64,000 nt of DNA from Pachyrhynchus sulphureomaculatus (Eukaryota; Arthropoda; Insecta; Coleoptera; Curculionidae), in assembly GCA_019049505.1 (NCBI GenBank), contig CM032448.1, forward strand, positions 15,379,608 to 15,443,607. The letters are read 5' to 3'. The position numbers and the translations under genes were made by a program. Of this stretch, positions 21,011-31,749 are shown in pieces. Every line of letters starts with the position of its first letter. Position 1 is the first letter of the stretch. The notes under the pieces are model-generated. The model was not told the DNA's origin and did not search any database. It was given only the letters and a program-made list of their open reading frames with translations.

Positions 21011-22110
21011 CGAGGGCTGCTTTTTAAGTTTTTACAAACGACCACTAGATGGCGTTACTGAGATGTGATATTACCACTGTTGCGAAATTTCATATTTGTT
21101 ATTCCTAAAACAGTAGCCACTCAGAAATTGCGTGCGTGAATGAGCGTTTAAAAAAAAATTTCACGTTTTCGTTGGATGATTTTTTTACGATTTTAGTAAA
21201 GGCCTAACTCAACAACAATGCCTCGAATCGCTTCGTTCAATTTTTGGTAATGAATCACCATCAAAGGACTGTTTATAATTGGTTTGCAAAATTTTGTCAT
21301 GGTCGTGCTCGCCTCAGCGATAAATTTTGTGAAGGTCGACCAAAATTGGTCATCGATGCTGTGCGCAACATGATTGAAGAGGATCAACTGTGAGTTAGAC
21401 GCATCCTTAGGTATATCGAAGACTGTAGTATATTCGATTTTGCTCTGAAAAAGATCTGTTCCCGATAGATTCCGCATAATTTAACTGAAACTCAAAAACA
21501 GGCTCGTGTCAATTAGTGTAAGAAAATGCTCAAAAAATTCGACCGAGGACATGCGAAATCCGTATACAACATCGTAATAAGAGAGGAAACTTGGATATAT
21601 TCGTACGAGTCGAAAAGTAACCAACAATTAACCGTTTGGGTGTTCCAAGATGAATCGAATCCAGCAAAAATGGTTCATTCGCGAGCACTTCCAAGATAAT
21701 ATTTGCTTATTTTTTTGATTATACTGGACATGTTGCAACCACTGCTTTAAAGAATCGAAGAACAGCTAATGTTGAATGGTATACAACAATTTGTTTGCTA
21801 GAAGTCATCGACCAAATCAGGAAAAACAACCGAAAACGTTGCGTCATTCTTCATCATGACCATGTCAGCTCTCACACATCACGTCAAACAATTACTATTT
21901 AACGGAGAAAAACATCGCATTAATGTCTCATTGTCCATATTCACCTGATTTATCGCCTAGTGACTTCTTTTATTTCTGAATGTCAAAAAAAAAATGTGTG
22001 GACATCGATTTTCATTACTTAAAGAAGCTGATACTGAGAATCTACTTGGTTACTGTCACCTCAAGATAGAATTCCTTTCAGTTTCTTGTTGTTGCGAGTA
22101 TTTGCAGGAG
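21011..22110 (+). pseudogene. mariner-3, heavily decayed
   Basis: It starts CGAGGGCTGCTTTTTAAG after TA at 21009. Transposase blocks on the plus strand, in shifting frames, are TVYNWFAKFCHGRARLSD near 21260, REETWIYSYESKSNQQLTVW near 21580, VILHHDHVSSHTSRQTI near 21845 and a CPYSPDLSPSDFF-like stretch near 21935. First Asp is replaced by Glu (REETW). The right end is not clear and is adjoined by a LINE fragment near 22110. Confidence 0.75.
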
Positions 22111-22202
22111 TAGCCGATGTTGGAGCATTCAAAGTGAATGAAGAAATAAGCGTACTGTCATCTGCAAAGCTCTAGATTGGATTCCTGGTCCTTTCCAATA
22201 TA
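22050..22202 (-). pseudogene. LINE-E, catalytic box segment
   Basis: The minus strand reads FADDSTLISSF in one frame near 22160, the RT catalytic box plus following residues. It joins the RT segment at 23869-24178, from which it is separated by the element at 22205-23866. Confidence 0.6.
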
Positions 22203-22204
22203 TA

Positions 22205-23866
22205 TCGGGTGACACAGCCAACATGTAACACCCTGTAATTTTTTTATTTTGAAAGTTACATATTTGCATTTTTAGATACCAGAATGGGACATTATTAGGC
22301 TTTTTTATCACTTCCGTTTTGACCGGAAGTGACTGCAACTTTCCTATTTTTAATGGAAACCTGTATATTTTTTTATCAATATCAATTCGCTTTGCAATTC
22401 TCTTTCTAACGATGTATCACAAGTTGACATATGTTTGACAGCTGATCGGCAAAAACTGATTTAAACTCTTAGACTTAGGCGGCCATGGCGGATATACTAG
22501 CAATTGTTTTTGTTCGTTTTATCTCACTTTGGAAAAAATTTAAGGCTATTCATTTATAGTGCCATTTTCACGAATCTAAGTGGCTCCTACAAAATTTTAT
22601 GCGTTACATTCAGTTACAGAATTTTCTCTTTAAATAATGATCAATATCACCGAAATTAAGATAGGAACGCATATTTTTTATTTAACCTAGTTACACAATA
22701 CAGATTTTTTGCCAACATATGTACATCTAACAGAACTATCTAACGACAATTGGATTTAATATTATTTTCAGAAAATAAACCGTTTTATTATGCAATAATG
22801 TGATATCAACAAGTTCCATTACGGACTTAGTAGGCTGTGATAAAACAGACGAACCGAAAATCATGGTTGCTGAGTGTCACCAAAATGGCCATTATTAATG
22901 TTTACTTTGCGTCAAAAATAATTTTTCGTTAACAAAAATGTATTCAACGGATGAAAAAGTAGACATGTTATTAATTTATTCAGAGTACAGAAAAAATAGC
23001 CGACAAGCCGCAGAGTTGTACATGGCAAGATATCCCAATAGGAGGCGCCCCACCCAACAATTATTTTTTAAGGGTAGAGCAGCAGTTTAGAAGGCAACCG
23101 CTTTAACCTGCTGATGTATTTATTGGTGACGAAGAGTCAGAAATCAATGTACTGGCCATTGTTCAGGTAGCTCCTACAATTACAATTAATTAATTAATTA
23201 ATTAATTGCAATTATCGGTTTTATTGTTTTATTCTTATTATTAAATGTTTTGGTTTTCTTTTTGCAGATAAATATTTATTTAATAAATAGGTTTCTTATT
23301 TTCTGAAAATAATAATAAATTCAATTGGCGTTTGATAGTTCTGTTAGATGTATGTTGGCAAAAAACCACTAGGTTAAATAAAAAATATGTGTTCCTATCT
23401 TAATTTAGGTGATACTGATCATTATTTAAAGAGAAAATTCTCAAACTGAATGTAAAGCATAACATTTTGTACGAGCCATTTAGACTCGCACGATAAATGG
23501 ATAGTCTTAAATTCTTTCCGATGTGAGATAAAACGAACAAAAACAATTGCAAGTATATCCGCCATGGCCGCCTAAGTCTAAGAGTTTAAATCAGTTTTTG
23601 CCGGTCACCTGTCAAACAAATGTCAACTTGTGATACATCATTGGAAAGAGAATTTCAAAGCGAATTGAAATTGATAAAAAAACATACAGGGTGCCATTAA
23701 AAATAAGAAAGTTGTAGTCACTTTCGGTCAAACAGGAAATAGTTAAAAATATTTCTTAAGTGATAAAAAAGCCTAATAATGTCCCATTCTGGTATTTAAA
23801 TAAGCAAATATGTAACTTTCAAAATAAAAAAATTACAGAGTGTTACATGTTGGCGGTGTCACCCAG
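22205..23866 (+). mobile_element. Long-TIR DUF4817-type element, internally deleted
   Basis: Inverted repeats of about 0.59 kb (22205-22795 and 23280-23866) share GGGTGACAC at their tips and are flanked by TA at 22203-22204 and 23867-23868. The centre keeps the first codons of a transposase from ATG at 22938: STDEKVDMLLIYSEYRKNSR, then ELYMARYPNRRRPT, the DUF4817 helix-turn-helix, before the frame is lost. The catalytic domain has been deleted, so it depends on a relative in trans. Confidence 0.85.
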
Positions 23867-23868
23867 TA

Positions 23869-24178
23869 TAGTTAATGTAAATGAGAAAGCGAGTACCAGA
23901 CAGTATGGAGCCTTGAAGCACACCGGCGTTGATAGTGAAGGTGTTAGAAAGAAATCCGTCGACTTCTACTCGTAAAGAACGCTCTCTGAGGAAACACGAG
24001 AACCATAAACAGAACTTTTCAGGCACATCACAAGGGTGTAGCTTAGCCAACAATCCATCGTGCCAAACACCGTCTAATGTCTTGGATATGTCAAACTCAT
24101 CAACTCCACATTCCCTAAAGTGTTCAACTACGTTGTCCCAAAAATGTATTATATAAGTTAGAAGATATCCTGTTGATG
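23869..24178 (-). pseudogene. LINE-E reverse transcriptase palm
   Basis: The minus strand reads VDEFDISKTLDGVWHDGLLA near 24080, FCLWFSCFLRERSLRVEVDG near 24000 and TINAGVLQGSILS near 23920, which is the PQGS-type RT motif with Leu for Pro. It is bounded right by the palindromic PLE and left by the long-TIR element. Confidence 0.7.
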
Positions 24179-24231
24179 ATCTTTGCTTATTACTCAGTAT
24201 ATATCACCACTACACCAAACACTTTATTTTT

Positions 24232-24277
24232 GCACTCGACGCGCGTTTCGCTAACCATGTTAGCTTCATCAGGAGCG
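24232..24277 (-). ncRNA. Hammerhead ribozyme of PLE-3b, minus arm
   Basis: On the minus strand CGCTC, CTGATGA, A, GCTAAC/ATG/GTTAGC, GAAA, alternating CG, GTC and GAGTG follow each other exactly as in the copy at 1254-1299. All core residues are intact. Confidence 0.8.
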
Positions 24278-24371
24278 ATGATTAACTAAAGATAAACTAC
24301 AAATCTACCCTATTTATACTTAGCCTAACCCTAGAATTACTCAAGCGGAACTAATGACATAGGCAAGGCGA

Positions 24372-24895
24372 TCAGTTCCGGTCAAGTAACCAGTAGAGGG
24401 GACTATAAGGAATAGGCCCTCTGTCTTTATTTAAACTACTTTTACATTTTATGATTTCCATACTTTCGTATGCGTTCAACAATCTCGTATCAGATACATC
24501 CTTTATTAATCTTAGATTATCCAATGTTACAGTATGATCAGCTTCAAGGGCATGTTCGGCAATACTAGACTTTTCTGTTCTATTGTATCTTAAGTGTGCT
24601 AAATGTTCTTTAAATCGTGTTTTAATTGACCTTTTAGTTTGCCCAACATACTTTTTGTCACAATCATTACAACTAATTTCATAAATTCCACTTTTCTCAC
24701 AATTGGGAATCTTATCTTTGGGATTTCCTAAGATATTCCTCAGATTGTCTGATGACTTATAGACTAAGGTGAAGCCTACCTTATTAAATACCTTATTGAG
24801 TCCCTTGCTATATTTCGGATTATATGGTATGGAGACATACTTGGTGTTATTTTCTTCGCGTGTAAAAAAGGTGGAATTCTGAATATTAGACCTAA
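24372..24895 (-). CDS. GIY-YIG endonuclease, minus arm of PLE-3b
   Basis: A continuous frame of about 170 codons without stops lies on the minus strand, ending TGA at 24372. It has no upstream ATG because the element is truncated at the palindrome centre. It contains SGIYEISCNDCDKKYVGQTK, the paired GIY and YVG of the family with a CNDC zinc-like pair, then RFKEHLAHLRYNR, ALEADHTVTLDN and SPLYWLLDRN. In a full PLE this domain follows the RT in the same polyprotein. Confidence 0.75.
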
Positions 24896-24899
24896 ATTT

Positions 24900-25427
24900 A
24901 TGTCTAGGTCTAATATTCAGAATTCCACCTTTTTTACACTCGAAGAAAATAACACCAAGTATGTCTCCATACCATATAATCCGAAATATAGCAAGGGACT
25001 CAATAAGGTATTTAATAAGGTAGGCTTCACCTTAGTCTATAAGTCATCAGACAATCTGAGGAATATCTTAGGAAATCCCAAAAATAAGATTCCCAATTGT
25101 GAGAAAAGTGGAATTTATGAAATTAGTTGTAATGATTGTGACAAAAAGTATGTTGGGCAAACTAAAAGGTCAATTAAAACACGATTTAAAGAACATTTAG
25201 CACACTTAAGATACAATAGAACAGAAAAGTCTAGTATTGCCGAACATGCCCTTGAAGCTGATCATACTGTAACATTGGATAATCTAAGATTAATAAAGGA
25301 TGTATCTGATAGGAGATTGTTGAACGCATACGAAAGTATGGAAATCATAAAATGTAAAAGTAGTTTAAATAAAGACAGAGGGCCTATTCCTTATAGTCCC
25401 CTCTACTGGTTACTTGACCGGAACTGA
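24900..25427 (+). CDS. GIY-YIG endonuclease, plus arm of PLE-3b
   Basis: The 175-codon frame opens at an ATG created at the palindrome centre. It is nearly identical to the minus-arm frame: KYVSIPYNPKYSKGLNKVF, then SGIYEISCNDCDKKYVGQTK (GIY and YVG), KTRFKEHLAHL and PYSPLYWLLDRN. No stop or frameshift is visible, so the endonuclease domain looks intact. Without an RT the copy can move only in trans. Confidence 0.8.
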   Translation: MSRSNIQNSTFFTLEENNTKYVSIPYNPKYSKGLNKVFNKVGFTLVYKSSDNLRNILGNPKNKIPNCEKSGIYEISCNDCDKKYVGQTKRSIKTRFKEHLAHLRYNRTEKSSIAEHALEADHTVTLDNLRLIKDVSDRRLLNAYESMEIIKCKSSLNKDRGPIPYSPLYWLLDRN

Positions 25428-25521
25428 TCGCCTTGCCTATGTCATTAGTTCCGCTTGAGTAATTCTAGGGTTAGGCTAAGTATAAATAGGGTAGATTTGT
25501 AGTTTATCTTTAGTCAATCAT

Positions 25522-25559
25522 CGCTCCTGAACATGGTTAGCGAAACGCGCGTCGAGTGC
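25522..25559 (+). ncRNA. Hammerhead of PLE-3b plus arm, core deleted
   Basis: Stem I, GAAA and the GTC cleavage site are kept, but eight bases spanning the end of CTGATGA and the start of stem II are missing, so the ribozyme must be inactive. Confidence 0.7.
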
Positions 25560-25648
25560 AAAAATAAAGTGTTTGGTGTAGTGGTGATATATACTGAGTA
25601 GTATCATTGTGCCAAAGATTCCACATTCCCAACTTAATCTTTGCTTAT

Positions 25649-25760
25649 GAAAGAGAAATTGACGGTCGCTGACAATATTTAACCCTTTATGATATTTTAG
25701 TGCTGACATCTATTACGCTAAACCTTGTATGTAGTGCTTTCGCCGAGAACGGAGCGTGAA
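25649..25760 (-). pseudogene. LINE-E finger segment upstream of the palindromic PLE
   Basis: The minus strand reads ISALKYHKGLNIVSDRQFLF followed by HKQR, the RT segment that continues at 24178 (SSTGYLLTYIIHFWDN) once the PLE and one 12-bp duplication are removed. Confidence 0.65.
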
Positions 25761-26390
25761 ACAAAATTTAAGACATATTTAACCCCAAATAACCCTTCCA
25801 AACCCCAAACATAAATCGAAAAAAAAAATCCGGCCACTACATCAAAGCATTTCGTTTTACGTATTTACCTTTATTAAACTACCTTAGCTACTAGCAACCC
25901 TTCTCAACAATACGAAACATTCCACCCTTCCGGGCAACTTGTTGCCCATGTCGGGGGAAAAAAAAACCTTTACAAAGCGCTCACTCCTTCGCAAACAACA
26001 ATCGCAATCAAAGTAGGGAACTGCATTACCGGCCAGGTCCGTTTGTATAAAATGGATTACACGCAATTGAATTTTGCGGGAGTCGGATTCTCTCTCTTTG
26101 AGTATGTTTCGTAAGGGGTTAAGGTTAGTTATATATCCGTTTGTATATATATAGCATATAGAAAATGATCAAAGGGTAACTTATAGTAAAGGAAAGCTTG
26201 TGATTCTTAAGTTTGTTTTGGTAATAATGTTGAAAAAATAACGTAACTATTGCATATTTAATAATAGTGATAAGGTAAAAAAGATGGCAAAGTGCTCGCA
26301 AACATAGTTTGAAAATAAATACCAAAGTTGACTTTCTCATACTAAAGAATAATTCAATTCAAGCATTATGACTCGATATTTAAAATTATA
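25761..26390. other. No gene recognised; possible host DNA
   Basis: 25761-26110 is less AT-rich than its surroundings and has no transposon signature. A 60-codon minus-strand frame (25884-26066) has no recognisable motif and I do not call it a gene. 26130-26390 is AT-rich. Confidence 0.35.
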
Positions 26391-26399
26391 GTTACTAAC

Positions 26400-26560
26400 T
26401 TGGGGTGAAAAGTCCCGAACCATACGACTTTCGGTTAGTATGAACTCTCAGAAGATTCGTGTAAAATTTTCACGACATTTTGTCTATTGATTTGTGAGTT
26501 ACAGCTGTCTGAGCGAAGCTACTTTTAATTTTTCCAAAACGATGGAAGAAAAAGAATTGG
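26400..26560 (+). pseudogene. mariner 5' end fragment
   Basis: Starts GGGGTGAAAAGTCCCGA and ends in ATGGAAGAAAAAGAATTGGTC. It closely matches the start of the mariner at 43780-43970. Only the TIR, leader and first codons are left. Confidence 0.6.
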
Positions 26561-26689
26561 TCAAAAACTGAGAAAATACGATGTCCAATCTATCTAAAAT
26601 ATTGCATATTAGGATAAAGTGAAATTCCAAACACTTGTTTTTAATAAATATTTTTGATATTTTAACAAACAGTAGCCAAAATATCGGTA

Positions 26690-26889
26690 TGTCGGGGTTT
26701 TCGGGACAGCTCAACACAAACAAAATGACGGCTCCAAAACGACGACCTATTTGTGGAAGAACGTGAATTATTTTTATGAAACCCTATATAAACGGGTTTT
26801 TGAGGTCGCTGATTACGAATATGAAGTTCAAATTTCAAAAAACAAAATGGAGGATCCAAAATGGCGGGCTATTTTTGGAAAAATGTGAG
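26690..26889. repeat. Remnant related to the TIR of the unclassified transposon K1
   Basis: GTCGCTGATTACGAATATGA and the following AAATTTCAAAAAACAAAATGG with ATGGCGG match, with changes, 54540-54610 in the left TIR of the element at 54149-57391. The unit appears twice in weaker form. Confidence 0.45.
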
Positions 26890-27405
26890 TTATTCTCGAA
26901 TAGATGCCGTCCTCCGTTTTGATCGGTCACTTAAATCGTTCCAACCTAATGAAGGACGCCCTGAGGTGTTCATTCCTGTTGGTTCCGTATTTTCCATTTC
27001 ATACCTATTTGTTAACAGCACACAAACGTTGAGCCAGTCATGATCATCAAACTTTGCGAAGGATTGCGTTTGAATTATGTGGACTTTATGCCATCTATTT
27101 GGGAATTCTGTCATCAATCTGACAATCGGTTTCTTAAAATTTTGTGGCAAAATATATGTATGCCAAGTTTTTTTTATCACTTCCGCTTCAGTAATGGCAA
27201 TAATTACATTTATGTTATCATGTAATTGGTTTTTGACAAGTAGGAAAAAGTCTTTTCTTGTAAAAGAAATTTCCATTTTGTCACACGCATTTTCTGTAAA
27301 AATAAAAACATATATACTTTTTAATTCAATATTTCCCATTAATTTTGGGTAAATAGTTAAATAAAACTGGAAAAATTTACAACAATGTACTGAATTATTT
27401 TCCAT
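26890..27405 (-). pseudogene. Probable Transib-type transposase N-terminal region
   Basis: An open frame of 171 codons on the minus strand. The middle (HDWLNVCVLLTNRYEMENTE) and the C-terminal GRPSLGWNDLSDRSKRR match, from memory, the region preceding the RAG1-like core in insect and cnidarian Transib-type transposases (pattern GRP-x3-F-x-x-SS-x-RTKRR). The frame stops at 26890 where a TIR-like remnant begins, so the catalytic core is absent. The match is unverified. Confidence 0.45.
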
Positions 27406-27840
27406 TTTGCAAATTTCTCTCGCATTTTAAAACAATTTTTACCATTTTGCAACAACCCCCAGAATTTTTAAACCATTTGCTACACTGCGCAACAATTTCC
27501 AAAATTTTGAAATTGTTTTTCCAATTTAGTAACATTGTATTAAAATTTTCAACTATTTTTTAATTCTAGCATCAGTTTCCCGAAGTTGTAAACAATTTAC
27601 TACATGGTGCAACATTTTTGAAAATTTTGCAAAACTAATTTTATCATTTTGCAACAATTTACAGACTTTTTAAAGTATTTTTTCCATTTTGCAACATTTA
27701 CCCGAATTTGTGAACTATTTTTCACATTTTGCAACAATTTCTTTAATTTTCAAACAATTAGTTGAATTTTGTAACATTGTCTCGAATTTTTTAACAACTT
27801 TTTTTAAGTTTGCAACACTTTCCTGGATTTTGAGAAAAAG
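27375..27840. repeat. Decayed tandem repeat, period about 40 bp
   Basis: About eleven units share CATTTTGCAACAATTT followed by GAATTTT and AACTATTT-like blocks. Units vary in length and sequence, indicating an old minisatellite. Confidence 0.6.
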
Positions 27841-28410
27841 CCGTCATGAAAGTAAGATTGACGGGTCTATGGAGTCTACGCATACCCTCGCACAAAAACT
27901 AACACAGCGATATCTGACGCTCAATTTTCCGACATTTTGGCAAACAATGTCTAATAGACAAACTCCAGGGGACTTCACGTTAGAGTCCAATGGAGTTTTT
28001 GACTTATCGTTTGTTCTTTAAAGATTTTTGGAAATAATTTCTTAAAAAAAACTCGATAATTGAACAGTTAATTACTCACTTAACATTAAGCAAACATGAA
28101 ATTTCAAAAACACAATGAAACTGGACTCATCTTCATGGACAGAACTCATTTTACACAATTAAAATTCGTTCACCTTTGCACATTCTATAACAGTTTAAAT
28201 TTGAAGCGTGGCACTTGACGCTTCGAAATAAAATGAAAGTTATGAGACAGATGCAAGCGGAAGATGCAACTGAATGGTCGTAAATCATAGTAGAGGAAAT
28301 GGCAAAAGTATTCAAACACGTAAAAATCCCTGAATAGAACCTTTTGTTTCTTACATTTTGGCCAGCTTTTAGGGACATGTTTCTTCCGTGGGGCGTCAGC
28401 TCCGGTGTGT
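27841..28410. other. No gene recognised; left flank of piggyBac
   Basis: There is no terminal structure. Minus-strand frames up to 133 codons exist, but their composition is unconvincing and one spans the piggyBac end, so they are chance. Confidence 0.5.
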
Positions 28411-28431
28411 TTAACAGGTTGACTGCCGACC

Positions 28432-28487
28432 ACTCCGATCGGAGTGCGTCGGGTCTCTTCGCCAACGCCGTCTACTCCGATCGGAGT
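28432..28487. promoter_or_regulatory. Left-end sub-terminal palindromes of piggyBac
   Basis: ACTCCGATCGGAGT occurs at 28432-28445 and 28474-28487. The 14-bp perfect palindromes inside the transposon end suggest transposase binding sites. Confidence 0.65.
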
Positions 28488-28642
28488 TCGACATGCGTTC
28501 TTACGAAACGTTTTAGTATTCCATCGGCGTTGTATATGAAACGTGTTTCTAGTGGTGGCGTTGCTTAAAAACGCAAGTTCTAACATTTGCTTAAGTGGTT
28601 CCGCGGATTTGCTTTTGGTTTGGTTGTAATCTGCCGTACAAT

Positions 28643-30373
28643 ATGGACAATCAACCTGGGCCTTCTGGTATTAAAAAAAGACATTGTAGTGATGAAAAAA
28701 AGGTATATGATAAGAAAAAGAAGCTAACTGACACTGAATTATTGCAGCTATTGGAAGAAAGCGGAGGTAGTAGTGACGAACATTACGTACCAGACACAGA
28801 CGATAGTGATGTAAATTCAAGCTCCGAGTCCGAAGAAGAGAATTTTATAGACTCTATTCGGCCACATCAAACACTTCGTAGCCTTGATGAGATAAAATGA
28901 AACGACAGAGGTGCGTTAAAACAAATTTTGTTCCAGAAAACCCAGGAATTATTGGTGCAAATTCCAGGACAGGGTGCACCTATCGATTTTTTCGAAATGA
29001 TCATTGATGATGATTTTTTACAAACTATTGTAGAACGAACAAACTCTTACGCAGTCGAGGTTTTGCTGCGCCCAGAAACAAGTACAAAATCACGTATTAC
29101 TAATTTTAAAGATCTTACTCTTGACGAACTAAAAATTTTTTGGCCCTGTTACTTCACACTGGCACAATATCCTTGAGCCGTCTTAACGATTATTGGAAAA
29201 CTGATCCGCTATTTAATCTACCTGTTTTTAGAAAATATATGTCAAGGAATAGATTTTTGCTTATCTTGAGGTGTTTGCATTTTACATCTCCAGATATGGA
29301 TCCGGCAGATCGGCTAGGAAAGATTAGATTTGTGGCAGATTTTTTTAACAACAAGATGGGAGAAATTTACTATCCTGGAAGAGAGTTGTCTTTGGATGAA
29401 GCTATGGTACTTTATCGGGGTCGTCTCCAGTTTAAACAGTATATCAAGAATAAGCGTCATAAGTATGGTATGAAGTTATACATACTGACAGAGCCTAATG
29501 GACTTATTTTGAAATTTCGTGTCTACGAAGGTGCGACAGATGTTTATGGTGGAAGCGGACATACTGAAAAGATTGTTTTACATTTATTGGAGGAAAAATT
29601 GGGTGTGGGACATGCTGTTTATCTAGACAATTTTTACAATAGTGTTAATTTAGCTAGGAAATTACTTCAACAAAATACATACTGCACTGGTACGCTGAGA
29701 GCTGAGAGGAAAGATAATCCGAAAGAGGTAATGAGTGCAAACTTAAAACGTGGTGAGAATAAATCTATGTTTTGCAATGGAGTGCATGTCGGAAAATGGC
29801 GCGATAAACGCAATGTTCAATACATTTCAACAGAATTTGGAAGCGAAATGGGCATTTTTAAAAACAAAAGAACTCAAGAATCTGAAAAACCTTCCGCAAT
29901 CATTGGATATAATGCTTTTATGTCCGGTATAGATAGACAGGATCAAATGATGGCATATTATCCTTGCAGCCGTAAAACCATTCGGTGGTACAAAAAGTTA
30001 TTCATGCATGTGCTGCAAATGAGCATGATAAACGCCTATTTTTTGTACAATAAATATTCGCGGTCTGACCAGTTACGATTATATGACTTCCGATTGGATG
30101 TCATAAGAAATTTACTAGCCAGACGACCAATTACTAATTTGCCGCAAATTCCTCCAGGCCAAATAAATGTCCACAGCATTAGCAAAGTAGAAAAAATTGT
30201 TAGTGAAAAAAAAAGGAACTAAAGAAACAAAACGGGTAAGCAGAAAGGAATGCAAAGAATGCAGGAAAAATAAAATAAGAAAGCAAACAGTGTATGAATG
30301 CAAAATGTGCCCTGGACAACCAGGTTTTTGCCTTAATTGCTTTGAGGATTACCATAAAAATGTACAAAAATGA
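28643..30373 (+). pseudogene. piggyBac transposase, one stop and two frameshifts
   Basis: Starts MDNQPGPSG at 28643 with an acidic N-terminus. An in-frame TGA lies at 28898-28900. A frameshift lies near 29150 (just before HTGTISLSRLNDYW), and a second in the A-run near 30206. The DDE_Tnp_1_7 domain is otherwise full: first Asp in ELSLDEAMVLYRGR, second in AVYLDNFYNSVN, third in MSGIDRQDQM. After the A-run a cysteine-rich end follows (KECKECRKNK, YECKMCPGQPGFCLNCFEDY), the usual zinc-binding tail for the transposon ends. All three catalytic Asp are kept. Confidence 0.92.
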
Positions 30374-30437
30374 TTTAGAAATAAATGTTTTGAGTTCATG
30401 AGTTCGATTTATTATTTCTTTACTTATTTAATTGGAC

Positions 30438-30505
30438 ACTCCGATCGGAGTGTTCGGCATCTAGTAAAAATTTTCACTTGCAATGCCGATTACTCCGATC
30501 GGAGT
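30438..30505. promoter_or_regulatory. Right-end sub-terminal palindromes of piggyBac
   Basis: ACTCCGATCGGAGT occurs at 30438-30451 and 30492-30505, mirroring the pair at the left end but about 0.15-0.22 kb from the tip rather than near it. Confidence 0.65.
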
Positions 30506-30663
30506 GAAATTTTTTTTTTCTAATATTTTGAATGGCACATAAAAAAAACACATCCAAGACTCATTTTAATTCATATTTACCACAATAAAATAAAAATATT
30601 TGGAAAAATCTTACCGGCGTCAACCACAAACTTAAAAATATAGATCGGCAGTCAACCTGTTAA

Positions 30664-30993
30664 CATGTTCCCTTCTTTATCCATGCTTCTTATGCAGGAC
30701 GAGAAGTTTGGAGGCTGACTATGTACAAAAGTCTTTCCGGTAGGACTTTGGCCAGTACGTTCTATCATTAAACTTAAGAAAATTCAAATGTCCCGCCAAC
30801 GACAAATCACAATTGGCACTGTAAAAATTTTTTTTTTGTTTCAAGTAATGCAGAATCCACTTCCAAACTGGCTTTTCCTCTAAATGAAACAATAAATAAA
30901 AATCTCATTTGTTGCACACTTTCTGTCTGTCATTGAATATATACCATAGTTATGACGCCTTTTTCATAGCTAGATAGAGATAATCTAAAAAAA
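30664..30993. other. No gene recognised
   Basis: Sequence between the piggyBac right flank and the first Z repeat; no coding or terminal structure seen. Confidence 0.5.
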
Positions 30994-31566
30994 ATAACCG
31001 GTCAAGTGCAAGTTGAACTTGCGCAATTAGTGTTCCGTACGTTGATTGCTTTTCGAATAAAAAATTTTGTTACAGAGGCATAAAATGATCAGTGATTTCA
31101 CAAAACACACACCAAATGAGTTTTCAACAAAGTTTGATTCCAATCTTTACTGAAATCTGATGACCTTGAAATTTTTGTTTTTTTTTTAGATACCAGATAA
31201 ATTATTAAAGGTAATGCACTCGTGATAATTTTCGTTCAATCTACACCCCGTGGAGAATATTCCATAATTTTTTCAAAATTTTTTGATAAGTACTTTTCGA
31301 GATAAGGCAGGTGGACAGCCATTTTTCGAGATTTTTTAAAAATAATACAAAGAAAAGTGCGCGCAAGTATTATATTATATATATATTTTTTACTCGTGTT
31401 TTCACAAGCTTGCATTTGACACCACTTTCGATTACCTAGTAAAAAAAAATTTTTTTCACTTCCGATTTCACCCCCCAAAACTAACCCTCATGTCAAAATT
31501 TAACTTTCAAAACTACATGGCTCTGATGAGGCCATCAATTCCTATGTTATTACCAAATTTCAACTT

Positions 31567-31740
31567 AATAACGACACACCGTATGAGTTCAGAAGATATT
31601 CCCGAAATACAAGTCTTGAGTGAGATGAAAAATAATAAGTCTCCAGGTGAGTATGGTATTGTGGTTGAAGCCATAAAGCTGGCTGGACCTACTGTCATCT
31701 GGGTCCTCACAATACTGTTTAACCTATGTCTTACTAAGTC
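31567..31740 (+). pseudogene. RTE-like LINE fragment inside Z copy 1
   Basis: The plus strand reads EDIPEIQVLSEMKNNKSPGE, then VVEAIKLAGPTVIWVLTILF, the linker and finger start of an RTE-like RT. It is too short for function. Confidence 0.7.
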
Positions 31741-31749
31741 TAAAAAATA

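Larger units (their letters stand above)
24191..25636. mobile_element. PLE-3b, near-perfect palindromic Penelope-like element
   Basis: Two head-to-head copies of the PLE-3 3' half (24191-24900 minus, 24900-25596 plus) meet at about 24900. A unique tail ending ACATTCCCAACTTA follows. A perfect 12-bp target duplication, ATCTTTGCTTAT, flanks it at 24179-24190 and 25637-25648. Each arm holds a GIY-YIG frame and a hammerhead. The arms differ by only scattered substitutions plus a small deletion in one ribozyme. It sits in LINE-E. Confidence 0.9.
28415..30659 (+). mobile_element. piggyBac element, near intact
   Basis: The 2245-bp element is bounded by TTAA at 28411-28414 and 30660-30663, the obligatory piggyBac target. 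The tips are CAGGTTGACTGCCGA on both ends, inverted. Each end holds two copies of the palindrome ACTCCGATCGGAGT. The size is typical. Confidence 0.95.

Noticed and set aside
25884..26066. 60-codon minus-strand frame in a less AT-rich patch
   Set aside because: No motif, no splice context; insufficient for a gene call.
28151..28586. Minus-strand frames of 104 and 133 codons
   Set aside because: They span the piggyBac tip and TTAA target and so cannot be a conserved gene.
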